NCBI GenBank assembly: GCA_025963265.1
Contig: JAOPUY010000592.1
Span: forward strand, 1-9,855
Length of the DNA: 9,855 nt
Direction of reading: 5' to 3'
Origin: Frankiales bacterium
GTDB taxonomy: Bacteria; Actinomycetota; Actinomycetes; Mycobacteriales; Jatrophihabitantaceae
Shown here: positions 1 through 6,271 of the stretch, in pieces
Numbering within the stretch: the stretch's first letter is position 1
Layout of the letters: each line of letters opens with the position of its first letter
Made by a program: the position numbers and the translations under genes
Notes under the pieces: model-generated
Database searches by the model: none
Seen by the model: the letters and a program-made list of their open reading frames with translations, nothing else
Told to the model about the DNA's origin: nothing

Positions 1-98
1 CACGGTAGGCTGGGGTTCCTTACGCCGGTCGGAAAATCGGCCGCTCGCACTACTGTCGCGCAACTTCCTCACTTTCAGTTATAGCAGAGTGCGCTGGC

Positions 99-150
99 CC
101 TCATGAGGATCCGCATTGTGGTCTAACGTCACGAAGCTCAGATCGGAGCT
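99..150 (+). promoter_or_regulatory. Candidate control region of helR
   Basis: A perfect 10-bp palindrome, CCTCATGAGG, lies at 99-108. A TANNNT-type -10 candidate (TAACGT) is at 124-129, with no convincing -35, so the promoter call is weak; the palindrome would sit about where a -35 should be and could be an operator. The ribosome binding site GGAG (145-148) lies 8 nt before the GTG at 157 and supports that start. It is also inside a small hairpin, AGCTC (135-139) with GAGCT (146-150) and a 6-nt loop, which could partly hide it. I did not recognise a rifamycin-associated element, the inverted repeat known to control helR in some actinobacteria. Positions 1-98 show no gene. Confidence 0.3.
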
Positions 151-156
151 GATGAC

Positions 157-2388
157 GTGAATCCCTTTATTGGCAGCGCATTCAACCTTCCTCACCACCT
201 AGCCGCGAAGGCCGACCCGAGGCTGATCGCCGACGACGAGCAGCACTTCGCGGACATCGCGACGAGCCTCGAGCAGTCGATCGCCGACCTGTCCGACCGC
301 CTCGAGACGGCCCGCAAGGCCCCCGGCGGCCACGGCCAGGCCGCGCTGGACCGCGATCTGGAGATCCACCGGTTGGCTGCTCGGATGCGGGCCCTGCGTC
401 GGTTCGGTTTGGACCTGTGCCTCGGTCACATCGTCAGCGCGACGGACCCCGAGCCGGTCTACATCGGACGACTCGGCCTGACTGACCCCACCGGTTCTCG
501 GCTGCTGATCGACTGGCGCTCACCGGCGGCGGAGCCGTTCTTCGGAGCGACGCACGCCAAGCCGATGGGGCTGGCCAGCCGCCGCCGGTATCGCTGGACC
601 CTCGGTCGGATCAGCGACTACTGGGATGAGGTGTTCAGCCCGGTGGGGTTCGAGGGCCACGCCGCCTCGCTGGATGACCAGTCGGCTTTCATCGCGAGCC
701 TCGGCGGCAACCGATCAACCCGAATGCGAGACGTGCTCGGCACCATCCAGGCCGACCAGGACGCCATCGTCCGCGCCGGATCGGCCGGTGCCCTCGTCGT
801 CGACGGCGGTCCGGGCACGGGCAAGACCGTCGTCGCACTGCATCGCTCGGCCTACTTGCTCTACTCCGACCCGCGCCTGCGCCACCACCGCGACCACCAC
901 GGCGGCGGCGTGTTGTTCCTCGGGCCGCACCAGCCTTACCTCGATTACGTGGCCGACGTCCTCCCGAGCCTCGGCGAGGAAGGGGTGCAGACCTGCACCC
1001 TGCGCGACTTGGTCGCCGAGGGGGCCGCGGCGGTGACCGAGTCCGATCCGGACGTGGCCCGGCTGAAGTCATCGGGCGAGTTGGTGAAGGCGATCGAGGC
1101 GGCCGTCCGGTTTTACGAAGAACCGCCCACCCGGGGGCTGACCGTGGCGACGCCCTGGTCTGACCTCTGGCTGAGCGCCGCAGACTGGGCCGAGGCCTTC
1201 GCAACCCCAGAACCCGGCATGCCGCACAACGAGGCGCGGGCGGAGATCTGGACGGAGTTGCTCACGATCCTGACCGACCAGCACGACCCAGACAACCCAG
1301 ACGACCCAGACGGCCCGGACGGGGAGGACGTGTCGGCTGAGCTGCTCCGCCAGTCGCTGACGCAGAACCGGGTCCTGCTCGCGACCTTCAACCGCGCCTG
1401 GCCGCTGCTCGAAGCGGCCGACCTGGTCGGTGACCTGTGGACGGTGCCGGCCTATCTCCGCAAATGCGCGCCCTGGCTCAGCCCCGGCGACGTGCGCAGG
1501 CTGCAGCGCGCCGACGCCCAGGCCTGGACGGTGTCTGACCTCCCGCTGCTGGACGCGGCCCGGCAGCGGCTCGGCGATCCGGGGGCGCCGCGGCGCAAGC
1601 GACGGCGCGAGGCGGCGCTTGCCGGCCAACGCGCGGAGATGGCTCGCGTCATCGACAACTTGATCCAGGCCGAGGTCCACGACGACGGCGAGGGACTGAT
1701 GTCGAGCCTGCGCCAGCAGGACCTCCGCGATGCCCTGGTCGACGAGGACGCGCTGCCCAGCGGTGACCCCGAACTGCTGGCCGGACCGTTCGCCCACATC
1801 GTCGTGGACGAGGCTCAGGAACTGACCGACGCCGAGTGGCAGATGTTGCTGCTGCGCTGCCCGTCTCGGAGCTTCACGATCGTGGGCGACCGGGCGCAGG
1901 CCCGCCACGGGTTCACCGAGTCGTGGGCCCAACGGCTCCAGCGGGTCGGCCTGGAGCAGATCCATCTGGCTGGTCTGAGCATCAACTACCGGACGCCGGA
2001 GGAGGTGATGGTTGAAGCCGAGCCGGTCATCCGGGCGGTGCTCCCGGACGCCAATGTGCCGAGGTCCATCCGCAGCAGCGGCGTCCCGGTCACCCATGGA
2101 GCGGTATCGGAGCTCGGATCGATCCTTGACGCCTGGCGGGCTGAGCAGGCCGAGGGGACCGCCTGCGTCATCGGCGATCCCTCGTTCCGCGCGCGGGTTG
2201 AGAACACCGCACGCGTCCGGTGGCTGACCCCAGAGCTGTCGAAGGGGCTCGAGTTCGACCTGGTCGTCCTCATCGACGCGCCGGGGTCGGGCCCTGCGGC
2301 GTTCGGCACGGGCATCGAGGGAGCCGTCGACCGCTACGTCGCGATGACCCGGGCGACCCAGCGACTCGTCATCCTCACCGGCGCCTGA
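157..2388 (+). CDS. helR: HelR/HelD-family RNA polymerase recycling motor ATPase
   Basis: A 743-residue UvrD/Rep-like superfamily 1 ATPase of the actinobacterial HelR (HelD) type. Family members bind RNA polymerase, push arms into its channels and remove stalled enzyme from DNA; in some actinobacteria HelR also dislodges rifamycin and gives resistance. The protein has a charged N-terminal helical region (about 25-90), the HelD-typical IDWRSP (118-123), Walker A GGPGTGKT (217-224), Walker B DEAQ (551-554), a GDRAQ motif (577-581), NYRTP (610-614), SKGLEFD (695-701) and VAMTRA near 728-733. All ATPase motifs look intact, and the length fits the family. The GTG start has a GGAG 8 nt upstream; the nearby ATG at 152 is out of frame and hits a stop at once. 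An acidic DPD-type insert lies at residues 377-388. There is no in-frame partner gene; the next gene is convergent. The family call is firm; rifamycin resistance is inference. Confidence 0.93.
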   Translation: MNPFIGSAFNLPHHLAAKADPRLIADDEQHFADIATSLEQSIADLSDRLETARKAPGGHGQAALDRDLEIHRLAARMRALRRFGLDLCLGHIVSATDPEPVYIGRLGLTDPTGSRLLIDWRSPAAEPFFGATHAKPMGLASRRRYRWTLGRISDYWDEVFSPVGFEGHAASLDDQSAFIASLGGNRSTRMRDVLGTIQADQDAIVRAGSAGALVVDGGPGTGKTVVALHRSAYLLYSDPRLRHHRDHHGGGVLFLGPHQPYLDYVADVLPSLGEEGVQTCTLRDLVAEGAAAVTESDPDVARLKSSGELVKAIEAAVRFYEEPPTRGLTVATPWSDLWLSAADWAEAFATPEPGMPHNEARAEIWTELLTILTDQHDPDNPDDPDGPDGEDVSAELLRQSLTQNRVLLATFNRAWPLLEAADLVGDLWTVPAYLRKCAPWLSPGDVRRLQRADAQAWTVSDLPLLDAARQRLGDPGAPRRKRRREAALAGQRAEMARVIDNLIQAEVHDDGEGLMSSLRQQDLRDALVDEDALPSGDPELLAGPFAHIVVDEAQELTDAEWQMLLLRCPSRSFTIVGDRAQARHGFTESWAQRLQRVGLEQIHLAGLSINYRTPEEVMVEAEPVIRAVLPDANVPRSIRSSGVPVTHGAVSELGSILDAWRAEQAEGTACVIGDPSFRARVENTARVRWLTPELSKGLEFDLVVLIDAPGSGPAAFGTGIEGAVDRYVAMTRATQRLVILTGA
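1285..1320 (+). repeat. Four tandem 9-bp units inside helR
   Basis: Four 9-bp units in a row (GACCCAGAC, AACCCAGAC, GACCCAGAC, GGCCCGGAC) encode four in-frame xPD triplets, residues 377-388. The run is acidic and proline-rich, probably a surface loop between the two halves of the ATPase. Units differ at one to three bases, as in a small in-frame minisatellite that can change copy number without breaking the protein. Confidence 0.85.
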
Positions 2389-2415
2389 TCGACCACCGTG
2401 GCTAGGAGATCGCGG

Positions 2416-3213
2416 CTAGGCGTCCGTGTGCCGAGCCCGGGCCCGCCGGATCGCTTCGTCGACGATGCGCTGTGCGACATCGATCAGCTTGGTGTGCTCG
2501 CTCTGGCTTATCGCGCGAAGTCGCTCGAAGGCTTGCTCGGCGGTGCCGCCAGTGCGGCCGCGCAACAGGCCGATGGCTTGGTCGATCACCGGTCGGTTGG
2601 ACAGGGCGGTCTGCAGCTGCGCGGTCAGCTCGAGCGCTTGGTCAAGAATTTGGGCGTTGTGGATCGCGACCGCGGCCGGGGCGGCGAACAGCTCGCCGAG
2701 CTCGACGGCATGATCGTCGAAGACGTCTTTTCCCGAGGCGTAGACGTTGATCGCGCCCACCACCTGCCCCGGTAGCAGCAGCGGTAGCGATAAGGCGCTG
2801 TGCACGCCGAGACGGCCGACCCGGGGCCCGAAACGCGGCCACATCTTCTCACCGCCCAGCGACCCCGAGCGCACGGTGCGCCGTTCCAGCGCCGCGGTGA
2901 TGCAGGGGCCCTCTTTCAGGGCCACGTACTGGATCTCGTCAATCTCGGCGACAAAGGGGTGGCTGGCGGCCAGGGCCTGCACGAGATTCTCGGCTGGGCC
3001 GATGCGCAGCAGGGTCACGCCGGCGCCATCGGCGCCGGGGACGGCTCGGGCGGCGAAGCCGGCCACGTGGGCGAGGGTGTCTTGCAGGCCGATGACCCCA
3101 GTCACGAGACCGGCCAGCTCGCTCAGACTGGTCTGCAGATCGTGAGCGTCCGCCGAAGCCTGGCTCGGCGTCAACGCGCCTGCTAGGTGATCGTTCTCGT
3201 GGAACTCGGTCAT
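2416..3213 (-). CDS. GAF and ANTAR domain-containing regulator
   Basis: A 265-residue soluble regulator. A GAF sensor domain covers about residues 45-185, followed by a short helical linker and an ANTAR RNA-binding domain at about 197-258. The ANTAR signature is clear: IDQAIGLLRGR at 210-220, AFERLRAISQ at 228-237 and KLIDVAQRIV at 242-251. ANTAR proteins bind paired hairpins in nascent RNA and act as antiterminators or alter translation; GAF domains sense small ligands or redox state. Such GAF-ANTAR proteins are numerous in actinobacteria. The ATG start at 3213 is preceded by a G-rich stretch that could serve as ribosome binding site. The gene ends 27 bp from the convergent helR stop, with no obvious terminator between. 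No kinase or partner lies next to it, so its signal and RNA target are unknown. Confidence 0.92.
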   Translation of the reverse strand: MTEFHENDHLAGALTPSQASADAHDLQTSLSELAGLVTGVIGLQDTLAHVAGFAARAVPGADGAGVTLLRIGPAENLVQALAASHPFVAEIDEIQYVALKEGPCITAALERRTVRSGSLGGEKMWPRFGPRVGRLGVHSALSLPLLLPGQVVGAINVYASGKDVFDDHAVELGELFAAPAAVAIHNAQILDQALELTAQLQTALSNRPVIDQAIGLLRGRTGGTAEQAFERLRAISQSEHTKLIDVAQRIVDEAIRRARARHTDA

Positions 3214-3293
3214 TGGGCCCCCGGCTCATATCCGGCTGGGCTCCCGGGCAAGATGTGGCGGGCCTCAGCGGCGTCCCCGCGGCGCGACCGTCA

Positions 3294-3385
3294 CGAGCTG
3301 GTGCTGGCGCTCACTGTAGCTCAGTTTCCAAGGTTTTGACCCTCCCAAAGAGCTACTTTCTGGACAGTGAGCGCGGCACCGCTCG
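3294..3385. repeat. 92-bp imperfect inverted repeat, possible terminator or small mobile repeat
   Basis: Two arms face each other across a 27-nt centre. The core is a perfect 11-bp match, GCGCTCACTGT (3307-3317) with ACAGTGAGCGC (3364-3374). Outside it GGTGC (3300-3304) pairs with GCACC (3376-3380), and CGAGC (3294-3298) with GCTCG (3381-3385). Inside it AGCTC (3318-3322) pairs with GAGCT (3350-3354), leaving a 9-nt bulge on one side. About 26 base pairs form in total. It begins about 20 nt past the stop of the CAP gene, so it may end that transcript, though it has no T-run and is longer than a usual terminator. It contains no ORF, and I see no target-site duplication or second copy in this window. 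A degenerate MITE-like element is the alternative. Confidence 0.7.
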
Positions 3386-3404
3386 GCCGGGCGCGCCGCA
3401 TTTG

Positions 3405-4343
3405 TCAGCTCTTGCTGCCGAAGTCCTCGGTCAGCCAAAGCTTGTGATGGACGCTGTCAAACCAGACATCGATTCCGACGTCCTGGTACTTACCGACGAT
3501 GTTCTCGTAGTGACCGCCGCCGGGGCCCTCTTGGTACATCTCCTCTTCCAGGGCCAGGGCGCCGTCGGTGCTCTGATTGCTGCTCCAGCCGATGTTCTCC
3601 GCGGCCGCTCGCCAGTTATAGCCGGCGCTGCTGATGCGCGAGCCAAAGTAGGCCTCGCCCGGGAGTTGGTGTGACATCGTGTCGGCCTTGGCCATCGCCA
3701 GGTTGTGCTGGTGGGCGCTGCTGATCAGCTGCGAGTTCATGGCCAGATTTCGCAGGCCGTGGGCCGCCCGCTCGGAGTTCAGCTTGGAAAGGACGCTGGC
3801 GGCGATGCCACCTTGGTCGCTGCCAGCCGGCTGGCTGATCGGGGCCGGGGCTGGCTTCGGGGCGGGTGCTGGTTTCGCGGCGGGCGCGACGATCGTCGTC
3901 GGCGTGGCCGGTCGCGTGGTCGGCGCGGCTTGGACTGGGGTGGGTGCGTTCGCCGCGGCGCGAGCGTTCGCCGCCGCCTGGGCCTGTCGGGCCCGAGCTT
4001 TGGCTGCGGCCTGGGCTTTGGCCACGGCGCGAGCCTTGGCTACCGCCCGAGCCTTAGCGGCGGCGAGCCGCTTTGCCTTGGCCAGGGCCTCGGTCTTCAC
4101 TTGCGCGGCCTGACGCACGGCGAGCAGGTGCGCGGCTTGGGTATGCGCGGCGGCCGAGGTCGCCGGGCTTGGGTTGCCGCCGACCGGCTGGGACGAGGAG
4201 GTGGGGGCGACCGCTGCGGAGGACTGCGCGGCGGTGGTCAACTCACCGGCGACGACCCCGAAGGTCAGCAAGGCCGCGCAGAGGGTCATCCCGAGCTTCG
4301 TGCGATGCAACTTTTGGGCGCGACAGACCGCTGGAATTAACAT
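3405..4343 (-). CDS. Secreted CAP (SCP/PR-1-like) domain protein
   Basis: A 312-residue exported protein. Residues 11-44 form a signal peptide (basic KLHRTK, hydrophobic core, small residues before a likely cut near 40-45). Residues 68-133 are almost only Ala, Lys, Arg and Gln, with AKARAV repeated, and should form a long basic helix. A Pro/Ala/Thr linker covers about 134-172. The CAP domain covers about 182-310: LNSERAAHGL (188-197), a His in MSHQLPG (225), Glu in AAENIG (249), His in GHYENI (278), then VGIDVWF and LWLTEDFGS. This His-Glu-His set is the usual conserved cavity of bacterial CAP domains, whose function is mostly unsettled (lipid binding, protease-like or wall-associated roles are proposed). 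ATG 4343 has AAAGGA 6 nt upstream on its strand. The basic helix could hold the protein to wall polymers, which is inference. Confidence 0.9.
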   Translation of the reverse strand: MLIPAVCRAQKLHRTKLGMTLCAALLTFGVVAGELTTAAQSSAAVAPTSSSQPVGGNPSPATSAAAHTQAAHLLAVRQAAQVKTEALAKAKRLAAAKARAVAKARAVAKAQAAAKARARQAQAAANARAAANAPTPVQAAPTTRPATPTTIVAPAAKPAPAPKPAPAPISQPAGSDQGGIAASVLSKLNSERAAHGLRNLAMNSQLISSAHQHNLAMAKADTMSHQLPGEAYFGSRISSAGYNWRAAAENIGWSSNQSTDGALALEEEMYQEGPGGGHYENIVGKYQDVGIDVWFDSVHHKLWLTEDFGSKS

Positions 4344-4569
4344 GATGTCCTTTCGAACGAGACTCGAGCCGGAGTACCCGGCAATCGCCGCCGCCTAAGC
4401 GGCCTATCTCGTGTGAGTGAGCGATTCGGGCCAGTTATCGGCCCGTCCAACACAGCATTGGCGCGAAGACGTGGTATACCGCAGTCATTAACTGCCGCCG
4501 TGACAGTGCGGCTAATCCCATGGCTGTTTCATCATGGGTAAGGCCCCCATTCGATACGGGTAACACCCG
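4344..4569 (-). promoter_or_regulatory. Hairpin-rich upstream region of the CAP gene, unassigned
   Basis: Read toward the CAP gene, this stretch holds a string of short stems: CGGGT/ACCCG (4557-4569), CCCATG/CATGGG (4517-4538), GCCGC/GCGGC (4494-4512), GCAGT/ACTGC (4481-4495), the palindrome GGTATACC (4473-4480), CGGGCC/GGCCCG with a 7-nt loop (4427-4445), GCCGC/GCGGC with a 4-nt loop (4390-4403), and GCCGG/CCGGC (4368-4382) just before the ribosome binding site. Actinobacterial wall and CAP genes often sit behind c-di-AMP (ydaO) riboswitches, but I could not match that aptamer's conserved blocks here. It may be a structured leader, a set of operators, or GC-rich chance pairing. No gene is seen in it. 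Confidence 0.4.
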
Positions 4570-4707
4570 AAATCGGATGGCTAATCGCGCCGGAAAACAC
4601 CGCGCGTCGCCGCCGGAACCAACATTTGCCGACAAAGAAGGCTAGATTTAAGACTAAGCACTGTTCTTCTACGAGGCTGGCCTTGGACAGCTGGAAGGTC
4701 ACTCGCA
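4570..4707 (+). promoter_or_regulatory. Promoter side and leader of the LuxR-type regulator gene
   Basis: A TANNNT-type -10 candidate, TAGATT (4643-4648), would give a leader of about 50 nt; no good -35 is visible. GGAAGG (4693-4698) sits 9 nt before the ATG at 4708 and is a good ribosome binding site. GCTAATCG at 4580-4587 repeats GCTAATCC at 4511-4518, 69 bp away. No gene is seen here. Confidence 0.35.
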
Positions 4708-5730
4708 ATGGAGACTGTCGAAGCCGCGCCCGAAGATCACCGAATACTTGACGTAGTTTCGCAGAGCAAGATGCCCGTAATGGTGATCGAGGTCCCTTCG
4801 GAGGTCATCACCGCCGCGAGCCCCGGTGCGCACGAATTGCTCGATGAAATCGGCCGTCCGCTCATTGGACGCAGCCTGAATGACCTCACCGAGGGCCATC
4901 CTTCCGGAGCGATGCCCCTGCTCGCGGCTGGTCGAATCATCGGCTACGAGACACTGCGGGTACTGAAGCTGACCGGCCAACGACGCCGCTTGTGGATACG
5001 ATCCCTGCCCAGCACCGGGTCGGCGAAGTTAGCGATTGCCGTGTTACTCAAGGAAGACACCGCCGGCCGAGTGTTCGTTCCGTGGCTGGACGACGATGCG
5101 TCATCGACCGTGATCGGCTCGACCGATTCCCGCCTGGTCATCGATCGAGTCAGCAGCGAGGTCTTTGAATCGCTGGGTTATCGGCCCCGGGAGATCACCG
5201 GTACGTCATTCCTGGCCTTGGTCGTGTCCGAAGACGTCGCCGAGGTCCTGTCGGCCTTGGCCCAGACCTCGGAACACTCCGAGGGCGTGACGTTGCGGGT
5301 GGGCATCGTCGGCGCCGATTTGGTGCCCGTGACCTGCCAACTCGTGCTGCTATCGCTCAAGCCCGAGCCCAGCTGCGCTTTCGCGCTACTGGCTGAGGAA
5401 TCCGACGGGGAACCGGCTGACCCCGATGCCGTCGCCGAGCTGATTACTCGCCTGGGCCGGGGCATTCGGGGCGCAATGACCTCCCAAGCGGTCGCGTCGG
5501 CGCCGCTGCGACCCGATGTCGATCTCGGCCGGCTGTCGAGTCGAGAACTTGAAGTCGTCTCACGTCTGGTCACCGGTTCCCGAGTGGCCTCGATTGCCGA
5601 GTCGCTATTCCTGAGCGAAGGCACGATACGTAACCATCTATCCTCGGTATTCGGCAAGCTCGAAGTCCGCACCCAACGAGACCTGATTGAGTTGCTGAGA
5701 CCGGTGCCGGCCGCGCACCTGGAAAACTAG
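4708..5730 (+). CDS. Two-PAS LuxR-type transcriptional regulator
   Basis: A 340-residue single-chain sensor-regulator. Two PAS-like folds occupy about residues 15-115 and 133-228: the first has the MPVMVIEVPSEVITAAS strand-turn pattern, the second has LVIDRVSSEVFESLGYRP and a following GTSFLALVVSED, typical of PAS domains that hold a ligand or cofactor. A linker leads to a LuxR/GerE helix-turn-helix at about 274-332: LSSRELEVVSRLVTG, IAESLFLSEGTIRNHLSSVF, KLEVRTQRDLIELL. There is no receiver domain, so it should respond directly to a ligand or redox cue rather than to a kinase. ATG 4708 has a good Shine-Dalgarno sequence. It lies divergent from the CAP gene and upstream of the adhesin on the same strand, a position that would suit control of both; that link is inference. 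The sensed signal cannot be read from sequence. Confidence 0.88.
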   Translation: METVEAAPEDHRILDVVSQSKMPVMVIEVPSEVITAASPGAHELLDEIGRPLIGRSLNDLTEGHPSGAMPLLAAGRIIGYETLRVLKLTGQRRRLWIRSLPSTGSAKLAIAVLLKEDTAGRVFVPWLDDDASSTVIGSTDSRLVIDRVSSEVFESLGYRPREITGTSFLALVVSEDVAEVLSALAQTSEHSEGVTLRVGIVGADLVPVTCQLVLLSLKPEPSCAFALLAEESDGEPADPDAVAELITRLGRGIRGAMTSQAVASAPLRPDVDLGRLSSRELEVVSRLVTGSRVASIAESLFLSEGTIRNHLSSVFGKLEVRTQRDLIELLRPVPAAHLEN

Positions 5731-5749
5731 TTACCGAGTCCATTTCGTG

Positions 5750-5790
5750 CCGTTATTTTGTACGGTCAAAATTCACAAACTAGGTACTAG
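5750..5790. promoter_or_regulatory. AT-rich dyad after the regulator gene, possible terminator or operator
   Basis: A low-GC patch starts 20 nt past the regulator's stop. ATTTTG (5755-5760) and CAAAAT (5767-5772) form an inverted repeat around TACGGT, and an alternative stem CCGT/ACGG (5750-5753 with 5762-5765) overlaps it. CTAG-GTA-CTAG follows at 5780-5790. AT-rich dyads stand out in this background and suit a DNA-binding site; a weak terminator is also possible. Confidence 0.4.
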
Positions 5791-6271
5791 CCAACACAGA
5801 CCCCATGGATGTATATTCGCTGTGAGCCAAGTCAAGGCTTAGCACGGAAGAGTCTGGCCGCCCCCGCCGCCGCACTCGCGAGCAATAGCTCGGCTGCCGT
5901 GCAGAACCCGGTGAACTGCTAGCTCCCGGCAGGCACCTCCGTGACTTCCCACTTTCGATGTATTGCGGCGCCCACAACTGGGTCGGCTGAACCGAATCCG
6001 GCGTCAAACGACGAGGCGGTAGCTCGATTTCCTGACGCCGCCGGGCGGATTCCGCCCTCTGCGCGTCGGCCGCCGCTCCCTAGCCGGAGCGGGCGCCGTC
6101 AATTCTCCTACGGCTTGAATCTGCACGTCGACCGAGGTCGGGGGCCTCCGGCTACGGCCATCGCTGAACAAGGACACGATTCGCGGGTAATCGATTAGCG
6201 CTTTTGTTAGCGGGGCTTAGTAGAAGAAGGGAAGGGGCGCGGCGGTCATCTTGCTGCGCCCAAATAACGAC
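5791..6271 (+). promoter_or_regulatory. Long gene-free upstream region of the adhesin with several stem-loops
   Basis: I see no credible gene here. A -10-like TATATT lies at 5812-5817, with no clear -35; if used, it gives a leader of about 450 nt. Stems on the plus strand: CTGCCG/CGGCAG (5894-5899 with 5927-5932) enclosing GCAG/CTGC; CGGCGTCA/TGACGCCG (5999-6006 with 6033-6040); GGGCGG/CCGCCC with a 3-nt loop (6043-6057); CCGCTCC/GGAGCGG with a 6-nt loop (6073-6092). CTACGGC occurs twice (6108-6114, 6152-6158). A purine-rich AGAAGGGAAGGGG lies at about 6224-6236. No known riboswitch class could be matched. Some pairing is expected by chance at this GC content. Confidence 0.35.
6188..6212. promoter_or_regulatory. 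Palindrome TAATCGATTA and TTAGCG direct repeat
   Basis: A perfect 10-bp palindrome, TAATCGATTA (6188-6197), overlaps the first of two TTAGCG copies (6195-6200, 6207-6212) spaced 12 bp apart. The minus strand of 6192-6199 reads GCTAATCG, the same 8-mer as 4580-4587 near the CAP/LuxR genes. It is a candidate binding site about 60-80 bp before the adhesin start. Confidence 0.4.

Noticed and set aside
1..156. Rifamycin-associated element upstream of helR
   Set aside because: No matching long inverted repeat was found; only a 10-bp palindrome and a 5-bp stem are present.
1069..2097. Long minus-strand open frame opposite helR
   Set aside because: It lies wholly opposite a gene with intact ATPase motifs, is rich in Arg/Gly/Pro/His with no recognisable domain, and is expected from high-GC codon bias.
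2398..2775. Plus-strand open frame across the GAF-ANTAR gene
   Set aside because: It lies antisense to a clear GAF-ANTAR coding region and has no domain of its own.
3317..3325. tRNA-like TAGCTCAGT
   Set aside because: It resembles a tRNA D-arm, but no acceptor stem, anticodon arm or T-arm follows; the bases belong to the inverted repeat.
4344..4569. c-di-AMP (ydaO) riboswitch before the CAP gene
   Set aside because: A CCCGAATC and a later TAGGC hint at the aptamer's 3' part, but the GGGGGAACC-type, GGGTGAATC-type and GACAGCTAACC-type blocks could not be found in order, so the class cannot be called.
5755..5772. ANTAR target hairpin on the minus strand (hexaloop ACCGTA)
   Set aside because: The loop fits the A-x-x-G-x-x pattern, but the stem is AT-rich, there is only one hairpin instead of the required pair, and no minus-strand gene lies downstream.
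5941..6198. Possible 85-residue protein in the adhesin upstream region
   Set aside because: GTG start without a clear ribosome site, composition rich in Pro/Arg/Ser, no domain, and the frame runs through several perfect inverted repeats; more likely non-coding.
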